From: Paracentrotus lividus
Taxonomy: Eukaryota; Echinodermata; Echinoidea; Camarodonta; Echinidae
Reading direction: 5' to 3'
Length of the DNA: 64,000 bases
NCBI GenBank assembly: GCA_940671915.1
Contig: CALNVZ010000649.1
Location: forward strand, 2,537,230-2,601,229
Below, in pieces: positions 37,601 to 49,600 of the stretch (position 1 is the stretch's first letter; every line of letters starts with the position of its first letter). Below the pieces are notes generated by a model. It was given only the letters and a program-made list of their open reading frames with translations. It ran no database searches and was not told the DNA's origin. The position numbers were made by a program, and so were the translations under genes.

Positions 37601-40600
37601 AAATTAATTTCTTATGTACTTTATTGTTTTATGAATTTCTTATGTATTTCTTTGTTTTTTCGACCTTTTGTTTTTCTTTGTTTTTTCGCAAAAAGTATTG
37701 AAGAACCATTTTGAAGCATAATAATGCTAAAATAAATTGATTTCAGCCAATGAAAGTGAAAATAATCATATCTTTATGAATAAGGTGAGAAAACTCTATT
37801 TGCATTGACTTTGTACACGTTTTTTAGCCATTTTCAGTCTGACGGATATTTTTGAAAATCGTGCAGCGTCACAGTATGACCGATTTTCGCGAAAATGGTT
37901 TCAAAAGATGCGCGAGACTTGAAAGTATAAAGTCAGCAAGCGGCGCGATCAAAAAATTTCGCGCGGTGGAATGGTCGCGGAAAATGTCGAGGGGGGGGGG
38001 GCCATGATGGCCCCCCCCCCCCAGTCTTTTGAGGGTTAAATACAACTTGAATGAAGTACATGTTGATGTCTACTTTTAGTGATGCTTTTGCATTATCTTT
38101 AAAAGTAGATTGTCAAGGAATATGAATTACATATCAACAGAAAGAGCAAAAATCACTGAAATAAAAAGATTTTTTTCTGCTACTCTACACTGAACGGTTC
38201 TTGAATTAGAACACTTTATATGAAAATAATCATTGAAATCTCTAAATTGGCAATGCGAAGAACTATGAATGATAGCTATTTTCAAGCTCAAATTGGCAAT
38301 TTTTTCGATGCATTTTGTAATTTTTATTAGTAAAGTGTTGTTAATTTTTTTTTTTTTTTCTAACGATTGCAAGAGGGAAATAAAGTTATAAAATTTGCCA
38401 ATTTGAGGATCAAAAAGAGATTCATTTTGACCATTGGGAAATCTCTGTCATCTATGGGTTAAGTACAATCCTGTTACGATCTACATTGTATCATAACATG
38501 CAAAGATTTCTACAGCATCTCAGACTCATACACGTATGCTTCTCCAATGTATTATCATTCTGTGTTAGTAGCCATTACACCCATTTTCTCTGTAATGCCC
38601 CAATATCATTTCCTATGAGGGGGCCAATACAAAATGTAGAAAACACTAAAAATTGCCAAAACAAATGTTTTCTATACTGTGCGGCCCCCGCAGTGAAAAA
38701 GAGACTGCGGCATTAGAATTGCAAATGTACAATACACAAATAGTTTCATCACAAAACTTCAGAGTAGAGATATGACTGAGAGATATATTTATCTCATGCA
38801 CCATAACTATTTTATCTTAGACAGAATGCGAAATCAAAAGTACTTCAAAACAAATAAAAATGACTGAGGACAATAGATGTGGCTAAGTTATATCCTGTCA
38901 GAATAGTTCTAATGCATGTTTGCTTGTATAAAGATATTTTAGGGATGTAATTGATTACACTTAAGGGAAGAAAACTCTTTTCTCAACCCCTCCAATATCT
39001 AATTGATGTCAATACAAGATGGAATACGAAATCAAAAGTACTTCAAAATAAATCAAAATGACCAAGGACCATAGATGTGACTATTAAAGTTATTTCCTGT
39101 CCGAATAGTTAATGCATGTTTGCTTGCATAAAGATATTTGGGGGATGTAATTGATTACACCTAAGGGAAGAAAACTCTTTCCTCAACCCCTCACATGCTA
39201 GTGAAAAAGATATAGACTTTGCCTTTGATTTTGCAACACAATTTTTCTTTCTTTCCGTATCGTTAACAGATTATGGACTTTTTGAAGGAATGGTGTCCCC
39301 ATTTTGTCTGTTATATGTCTGTACGACGGATGGCTGAGAAAGAACTTGTGCTCTGCTGCCATAGTGGCCACTGGTATGAATGTCATTCTTTCCACTGTAT
39401 CAACACACAACTTTTGTATGATTCTACAAGTATCTAATTTATGTCATTACCCCAAATGATTTGGCGAACAATATTTTCTCTTTCTTTTTGGTATCGTTAC
39501 CTGATTAAGGACTATTTGAAGGAATGGTGTCCCCATTTTATCTGCTACATATATATGTCTGTACGATGGACGGCTGAGAAAGAACTTGCGCTCTGCTACC
39601 ATAGCGGCCACTACATGTATTTCATTCTTTCTGTACTAACACAAAACTTTTGTTTGACACTATGAGTATCTAATTGATGTCAATACTAGAAACCCAAATG
39701 ATTTATGATTTTGGTGAACAATATTTTCTCTTTCTTTTTTGTATAGGGCAAGTCCAAGCTATTTTGCGCGGTAACAAACGGGACATTCAGAGCCAAAAAT
39801 AGGGCTTATTTGAAAAATCTTGAATGAAACCTCAATCCTTTGGTATATTCCTGAAGGTACTAAGAATGTTCAACAAAAACATAAAAAAATAGTTGTAATA
39901 ACTCAATTCATAATTAATTTACGATCATTTATTCGTCGGTAACAAACGGGACCGCAAAAAAATAGTGTTTTCAAATTTTGACTTTGTTCACATATAACTC
40001 TGAATTTAAAAAGTAGATCTAAATTTGCAGAGTCATATCCTCTTAAACATGTAATAAACAGTGTAAGGACATATTTTAACGTTAATTCAACTTCGAGTTT
40101 TCTGGCAAAGGTCAAGTTTTAAAAACTATGCCAGGTAACAAACGGGACAGTAACACACGGGACAATTATTCCCTGTAATATTTTTTATTAAACAATTGGT
40201 GTAGCCAAGGCAAAGCAACATCTTTTGTTAAAAAATCTCTCTGATAAATCAAAAGAAACATAATACAAAACACAAATGTAAGAAAAACTTATTTTGTTTC
40301 ATTTCTAAAGGTGGGAGGATGGGTAATAAAAATGTATGATTTTACATCAGCTCAGTAACTTTTGTGAGACTATTTCTGAGACCTGAATATTTTAAGTCTA
40401 AAAATATGGAAAGCTATGTGCTAGGTTCGTGATATTTTTTACCAGAGTTAGCCAAGAAAATATAAAAACAGAAAATACTTACTTTTTGGTTGTACTCCTA
40501 TGACAAACCCCTTTTTTTAAATGGTTGAAAATAGCATTTTTATATTTTTTCATGAATATTAATGAGCCTTGTGACGTCATATGACCTTGAAATGACTTTT

Positions 40601-43600
40601 TGACCTCAGTTGCATTAAGTTCATTTCATACCCTTTATGGTGATATATGACACATTATGTATACCTTAACAAACCCACTGACACACTTGACACAAAAATG
40701 GTCAAAAAGTCGAAAAATCACCATCTCGGGAACAAAATATCGTGGACTTGCCCTATAGTTACCAGATTAAGGGCTTTTTGAAGGAATGGTGTCCCAATTT
40801 TATGTGCTATATGTTTGTACGATGGATGGCTGTAAAAGAACTTGCGCTCTGCTGCCATAGCGGCCACTGGTATGAATGTCATTCTTTCTGTACTAACACA
40901 AAACTTTTGTTTGACTCTATGAGTATCTAATTGATGTCAATACTAGAAACCCAAATGATTTATGATTTGATGAAGAAAATGTTCTCTTTCTTTTTCGTAT
41001 CGTTACCTGATTAAGGACTTTTTGAAGGAATGGTGTCCCCATTTTATCTGCTATATGTCTGTACGATGGATGGCTGAGAAAGAACTTGCGTTCTGCTGCC
41101 ATAGCAGCCTTGATGTCTTTCTTTCCCTCAATATCACGCTGGCTCCTGTTCACCACACCAACATATCCTGATGAAGAAAAAGAAAAAGAATTATTTCACC
41201 AAGTGTTTAGATTTTAACTCCGTAATGATGTATCGCTTTGTCAAAGGTGTTACATGCAAACTCTTACATTGATTGGTTGATTACTATCGTACAGGGCCAT
41301 ATTCCTAAAACCTTAAAAAAGCTAGTTATCAACCAATTACACAGGGAACAGTACACAGTTAGGTGATAACTAAGCCTATGGAGGTTTCATGAATATGTGC
41401 CCTAAATTGTCAAGATATTGATGTATGAATATCACCATTTCATAAGGGTAAGAAGGGGAATTGCAGTCTATGGATGAAAAATAATCTGGTATTTCCAGTC
41501 ACTTGCACCTTTTTACTTATTATGAAGCATGTGAAAAAGCTATGGAAATAAAACTTTTAGAGTCTCATCTTGACCCATTATAACATGCACTGACAGCATG
41601 TAGGGCTCCACAGCTTAGATTTTTGCATCCCAGTGGCTTATAAGTATTAATTGTGGCAAGACTTCTAATTATTTCTGACAAATATGAAACTAATGAACAT
41701 ATAACTGACCTCTCCTGAGTGGAAGTAGTTTGTTTTCCAGGATGTCCTTAGCATCTGTTCCATCGTCCATTAGATCCAGCTTTGTGATGACGCCAATGGT
41801 ACGCACACCTATTCAACAAAAATATGAATAGAAGATTAGTTCACAAGATCTTGGTCTAAACTCACTGTGACTAATACCCGTTTGGTCTTATTCCACATGA
41901 TCCAATTTCATTTCGTCTACAACTGGTTCATCTAATCACCTTTTTTAATTGCCACTTCACGTATTTACCATTTTGTCTCATTCCCATTTCATGTAATGTC
42001 CATTTGGTCTAACACCACTTGGTCAATTCCAGTAACAAACCAGTAACAGATCACATATTCATTACGGAATTAATATGCAATTAGACAATTTGGCTATGAC
42101 ATGAATTGGCAATTAGACAATTGGTGATTAGAATGTAGTAGACCAAATCATTGGGAGACCAAATGGGTTTAGCCTATATATTAGACTAACAGGGATATAG
42201 ATCAACTGATGACCAAGTGGATAAAAAGCGATCAGATATACCTTTTGGATCGACTTCTTTGGCTATCTTGAGGGCGTCCGAGTTGGCCAGATCGGAGTTA
42301 GCTGGTGAGACGGCCAGGATGAGGGTGTTTTCATTGACCACAAACTCCATCACCATGCTACGTATCTGGATCTCAATGTCTACCGGCTGGTCTCCTACTG
42401 CAATCTTGGTCATACCTGGCAGATCTATCAGGGTCAGGTTTAGTACTGTACAGAAAGGAAGAGCAATGGAACAGGAAATTTTTATGTCAATCAGTTTTAG
42501 GTCATCAATAGTAATATATCAACAGGAATATATCTTATGATTTAAATTCATATTTTTTTAACAGAGGATGAAATTGATCAGAATATGAAAAGATGAGCAA
42601 AGAAAATGGGATTGCATCTGGATTGAAACCCAAGGCCTCCTGATTTCTAGACAGGCACTCTACCGACTGAGCTACGGCAAGCCCTTAAGTGTTTGATTGA
42701 TGTTGGTCCCAAGGGCTTGCCATAGCTCGGTTGGTTGATTGCCTGTCTAGTAATAAGGATGTATGATCATAAAACCGTACTAAAGCAACATGTAGTTTTC
42801 AACTAATAGGAAAAAGTAAACAGTTACATTGTATGTAATAACTATGCTTTTTGATAAAGTAATAACTTTTTTCTGATTTTTTTTAATGAATATGGGCCCT
42901 GAAAGATACACGGCCAGAATGAATGCACAAACTTCCTTACTTCCTTGAAGTGACCTATTTTTGAGTTGTTTTGTACATGTACCAGCACTCTTTAAAAGGT
43001 AAGCTGAAGATTGCTTGAGTAATTAATAGAATGGTCAGCAATTAATGAGATTGTTGGTCGACTTGATGAAGAGAGGAACAAATAAATCAAATGTATCTAA
43101 TGATTGGAAACCCTTTAATATGACCCCCCCCCCTCTTAACATATTAAGAAAGACATAAATAAAATGTACTGCTACATGTATACTTCATCGGGATACAATG
43201 TACCTGCACGTACACTGTACAAGACTAGTAGAAGCGAATCAGTGCCCAGTGTACAATTATAATTGAAGATGCTAGTACTAGATGTTCCTATGTTATAGTG
43301 CAGTCAGACCGGCCAGACCGACCTCAAACCAACTAACAAACAAACCATCTTGAAATTTTCATTTAATTGTAGTTGGTTTGAGGTCGGTCTGGCCGGTCTG
43401 ACTGCACTATAACATAGGAACATCTAGTACTAGCATCTTCAATTTAACAAGGTCAAAGTAGTCAATTTTGTTTACAAGAATGTCTCACTTGACACCTCAA
43501 ATGTATGTAGCTTACAAGTACATTGTACATTGGAGGATAAAATTACATTACTGCACAGGTCTAGAATATGTAGCCTACATGTACATTACTCAGCATGTAT

Positions 43601-46600
43601 ACCCAACATCAACAATACAAGACAAGACAATGTACATGTACATGTGTAGGGCAGCTTCATCATTACATGTATGTACAGCCGCAGCAATAAAATACTACTG
43701 ATTGTGTTACGCCTTCTCTCTTCTCTATTTCCTGCTTGTTAAGCCATAGATCCTTTCAACAGTTCACATTGTGTACAAGTCCTACAGAAAAGGCCTTGAG
43801 ACACAAACACATGTTGTATACTCGACAATTTAAATCAATAATTGTTAAATGTACATGTATAGTATTCTCATGAGAGATGCCCAAATATAAGAGTTTCCTC
43901 AGCTCTGTAGAAGTAACGTCTAAAGATAATTTGTGGTAAATTGAACTTATACTTTCAGTTTCATTCTATCAAAAGAAGTGACAATAAAAAAATTATTAAA
44001 AAAAATTCTCGGTTCTTCATCTCAAGCAGTCACATTCATAATATGTATTCATTGTATCAGTGATATAGACTTTTTTAAATTTAACCAATGCTATAACAAA
44101 ATTAAAGAATGTCACATGTTAACCCGTTGTACATTGTTTGTATACTGAGAACTTTTTACAAAGCCAAATGATTCGTGATTGTCAAGCATGCTTGCAAGAA
44201 ATTCTTTTAATGTAAAGGTGAAACAAAGACATCTTTAAATAGATCAATGTCAGACAATTTCAATTATATAAGGTCTTTATATGTTTATGCAATCATGAGT
44301 GAAATAAACAGTCGACAAGAGGGGTGTTCAATGTTTCTTCAGCCTGCATATATGCGGGCTTAGTATGCAACGGGTTAAGTTACAGTAGTAGGTGTAGAGC
44401 ATAGAAACATCCGTATTAAGCGCCTTATAAATGTTATGATTATTAATTTTATCAATGATATAACATTAACAAGGTGAAATACATGTAATTAATGTATTAT
44501 GTTTAACATCGGTAGTAGGTGGAGTATTTTTTTCAATTCAATTTAATTTACATGCTTATTAAAAAATAAACCATTTTCGAATGTTAGACTGAAAGAAAAA
44601 AAAAATCCCTTCAAAAGTTTAAAATAGGTCAGATGTGATCGTTAAAAGGATGTATGAAGTCTGTATTTAACCATGGATTCTACTAGGAACAGTTGATGCC
44701 CTAAATGACTTTATAGACATGACAGATCCGATGACAAGGCCTCATGATTAAAAGGTCATCTCACACCTACACAAACAGCTATGTTAATCTACTCTTCCCT
44801 TCTCTTCCTTCTTTCTCTCCATCCTTTATCCGCAACCATGTAAATCTTCCACAGTATGTACACATGTACATAGACTCTTAGGCCTGTATTCACAAAGGTG
44901 TACCAAGTTAAACATAGTTAAAATCATTGGTTTAACTATGGGTAGCCACATGTGACCAAATTTCGCAAAGCAGATTTTTTCATTTTCTGAAATTTTGAGG
45001 TACTGAAACTTTTAAAAACTGCCTAGGAATGATTTGTTCAATAGTTATTTCTGATCATTATAAAGCAAGAGACCAGAATCCACTGAACATAGATAGATAC
45101 ATGTACATGTATGTCATATTTGGCTGACCATTAAACCAAAGATTTAAGCTTTGGTTTAACTTAGTTTGCCTTTGCAATTACATGCCTAAATCTAATAAAT
45201 AACATTTTTGTAGCTTCACTATGAGACCGATATGTAATTAATCAAAGAATATTATTGTGTCTACAATTTTTTGATGTCTACACATTGTACATGTACGTAC
45301 CATCTGAAATATATGCAGTACATGTATGTGCTAAAAATCATTGCATACACTGGGCGAGTCAGAAAAAAGGAAACCCATATTTATTTGGTTACTAGCAATG
45401 AATGTTAAAGGAGAGGCATTCCAATAATACCTTGATGCATTACATTGGCGGCGATCCCGGGGGGGTCGTGTCCCCCCCTCGATTTTTAAAGCTTAACATA
45501 TTTTTATGTAGTGATTAGCATGTGAAGCTAATAAAAAGGTAAAATGTATGTCAAATTCAATGTTAAATGTTATTATAAGGCAAAATTTTTCGGCTCGCCC
45601 TTCGCGCTCGCAAACATTTTCATTACTTTCTGCATAATGTGCGAAGTATGCGAATTTTGAGTGTATTATTTTTCACTTTCGGGTGTTCCCGTCCCCCCCC
45701 CAGTCGTGACATGAAATCGCAGCGCTTGATGCATTAATTCCATGTACATGTAGCTTAACCAAAGGTATGTTTGAAAAGCTAAAAAATATTTATTGTAGGT
45801 ATATATACATGTATAAATACATAAATATTTGGTTTCCCTTTTTCTGATGTACCATGTGTCTTTGGATTTTACGTAAGGGAAACATTATCTTACCATTTGG
45901 TGAGTAAACTCGTAGATTAATAGGAACATTTGAGATTCCTTTGTTACTCCCGGTAACCCTATCAGTCTCAGCTTCAATCTCCTTGCGGATCTCGTCAAAG
46001 TCTGTGAACTTCTTCCCTTTGCAGTGCAGAAATTCTCCATATTCTGAGGAAGGATATTGCAATTAAAGAGATAGTGATCAACATTCAAAACATTTTCATA
46101 TACAAATTGGAATTGTGATATCAATACAAGTTACAATAGTGGATATCTTGAAATGATTGAAGAATCAAGTTGGACAATTGTACAGTGTGTCCCACAAAAA
46201 ATGCTAATGGCACTTTAGATGGGTATCATATTAAAATTACAATATTTTATTGCTTATATCTTTACACCTACATGTATAAGCTACAATTCCTTTTCTACAA
46301 CTAAATGAAATTTTATGTGATATGGTCCAAGACTCACAAAGATATGATAATTTTTTCATTACACATCAGGAAACCTCTCCATCCAAGTTTGTATTGAGTA
46401 GTACCGGATGTATTGAATAACACAAACCCAAGTTCGATCATAAATGCTTTGAAAAATATCTCGGTAGTAAATATAAAGTTTATATCACTGTAAAGTGCAA
46501 CTCATTACCATTTAAATGATACCTCTCTCAGCACACCAATATCATGTACATTGTATCACTGAACCCCATTGTTTTATATATGTCTTGAAAAATTGTGAGT

Positions 46601-49600
46601 GGTTCACTTTCAAGCTCATTGATGATCAAAGTTTGGTTTTCTTTGAATAACGCATCTCAATGAGCATGAAAGTGAACACTCACAATTTTGCAAGACTTTT
46701 TCAGAAGAATGGGGTTCAGCGATGCGTGATATTGGTGAGCTGAGAGACATATCATTAGAATGGTAATGCGTTGTACTTTACAGTGATATAAATTTCATAA
46801 TCACTACTGAAATATTTGTCAAATTATTAGTGATCAAACTTGGGTTTCTTTTAATCGATATACCCGGTAGTACTTATTACAAAACTTGGATGGAGAGGTT
46901 TCCTGATGTGTGCTGAAAAAATGCTCATATCTTTGTGATTATTGGACCATATCACATAAAATTTTATCCAGTTACAGAAAATGAATCATAGTTTACGAGT
47001 GTAAAGATATAAGTAATATAATATTGTAATTTTAATATTATACCCATCTAAAGTGCCATTAGCATTTTTTGTGGGACACACTGTATGTAATTAAGACTAT
47101 TTGAATAGTGTCTGTCTTAAAGCATTAAATAAATTATACTAAATATAATCAAAATATGATTTCTTTTTTCTTTTAAATGCGAAGTATGTAAAAATGTAAT
47201 CTCTTACTGATAGGGTTCATATTTTTGTTGTTAAAACAAAATTTCAATCAAATACTTATAAGCTAACATATTCACAGATATTTTTCATGATTTTGGACAA
47301 GTTAATTGCGGACAATCACGAGGGTAATTTCAGGATTTTTGTGATGTTTTCATTTCATAAATAGCCTTGGATATTAAAATATAAATTTTTCTTGAAGTTG
47401 GACTGGCAAAAATAAGCACATATACATGTACAGTAATTATGCCTTTTGCAGTCCCCACATTTCGTCGGCCTCATGCCAAAAGGGCTTTACCGTTTTTAGT
47501 ATGTGTATATTATGAATGGGCTTTAAAAATACTAAGGCCCTTCTGGCATGAGGCCGACGATTTATTCGAAGTGCAATTTCATAGGCTAATGTAGGCGTCA
47601 TTCTATACTAAATCTGTCAGAAACTCATATTTCCCCTGAATCACGGTAATTAATTACATGTGTAGCAAAAATAAGTCATACAATCATACAAAATATGATC
47701 CTATCATTGGACCTTGGTCCACAGTAACCTAAAAATGAACCTAAATATAAACACAAGGGTGACACATGTGCAGCTTGGGCAAATAAGATATTAAGTTGCC
47801 AATGCCAACAAACTATGTATTACCCAACTTTAATATCATACAAAGTATGATACTGCAGCCAACATGACTCAGACTTTATATTAAACTAACAAAATTATCA
47901 CCCTTTTAACACATTCTTGGGGGACGTACATGTACATGTTCAAGTAGGACAAGAAAAATAAATAAATACCAACTTACTAATCTACTTCAATCTAGACATA
48001 TCCCATACACTCTATGCAAACATTTAAAAAGAAAAACAGTACAGTAGAAGGAAACCAAAACCTTCAAGTCAAAGCAAAGTAACAAAAATTAAAAATTTAT
48101 CAGCGAAAGTTTGAATGAAATCGGAAACGGAATAAGAAAGTTAAATGCGTTCATGATATGTTCTGGGTTTGATGTTACCATACTTTGTGGACAATTATCA
48201 TTTTTCCACATTTCAATTTTAAATATTCTGCATTTTCTTGAAGATATTTTACTATCCCAAATATGTACATGTAGCACTGGAGAAAACACTTGTATATTTG
48301 GCTTTAATAAGGAATGGAGCACATTACATGTTAGTAATTGATGGATTTAATAATTATCAGGGTACAAAATATACTAACCATTGCCCACAAAACGGTAACA
48401 TTAATTGTACATACATGTAGTGTCAAAAAAATGTAATAAAGTTCCACGGTTGTAATAACTTTCTTCCTGCAGGATATCATTCAATTTTTTGATGAAGTGT
48501 TTTATTCTGTCAAGTAGCTTTGAAAACTACATGTACCTGCCCAAATGGTTTCAGTTCAGAATCTTTAAAATTAATTTTAATTCATTTCACTGAGAATGTA
48601 CACTTACCTGTTTTTGAATTGTTTAGTTGAAGAACAAGAGGACGTCTAGTCACAATACCTGAGCCACGAGGAAGGAAATCCCTGTAAAAATGAGAAATTA
48701 AAAAATATATATTATTACTCGAAAGAGAGAATAGGTTGTGCATCAAAGAATGAACTTGCAAAGTGGCCCGCTGTCATGCAGGTGTTAAGAAAGTTTCAAA
48801 ACACTCCTTCCCTCAGATAGGATGTTAAATGCAGGGTCCTGTGCAATGTAATTATATGTACTTGTTAATACCCTACTATGAATGTAGGTTAATAATTATG
48901 AATAATTTCCCAAGTATTGCATTGCAATTTGCTATGCATTTTCGTACGATTGTAACAAAAAAAAAATTGCATTTCAACTTTTTAACAAATTGTGCATAGG
49001 ACTACTATTTTGTTTGAAGTACTTCCAAATCAACCAAAACGGCTATCAAAGTCGAAAAGTAAAATCATTCCCTGACTAATGTCCGTTTTAGAGTTACACA
49101 AAAAAAAAATTTAAAGTAGGGTGTTGCACCTGAAGCCCCTCCCCCTTTCACTCCAAGTGCAAGCTGCTTGATAATTGCGGTCATTTACCAGGAAGAAGAA
49201 AGGGGAAGGAAAATGCAGGAAATACTTCAAACCTAATATTAAGCAAAGATTTCTTGCCAAGAATCTTTAACCACAACCTACATGTACATGTACATGTATT
49301 CAATTTTTAGCTTTGATATGAGCCCCAGTTTCTTGAAACAGCTTTGAAACTACACGAGAAAATAATATGGTCACAGTTAAACCATTTTTTATGTACATAC
49401 ATAAAATGAAGTCATGTGCCTTGTAAACACATCCTTTTTCCTGTTTATCATGCGATTTGATGTTAGAATTTTTTTTATTATTAATATCTTTTTATATATT
49501 AGAACATCATAACATTTTTAAGGATATTAACTACAGCAGACATTTTTTTCCTTCATATGACCCTATCTAAAGAATTGGTTACCTTGGGGAAAAAAGCGAA

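Noticed and set aside
39267-40871. Exon 6 copies as mutually exclusive alternative exons
   Set aside because: All three lack the first third of the exon and its acceptor, and at least two have a lost donor or a frame break.
42600-42692. Functional tRNA gene on the minus strand
   Set aside because: Anticodon loop length and 3' half do not fold properly, and a diverged sibling exists at 5960-6060, so it is a SINE-like repeat.
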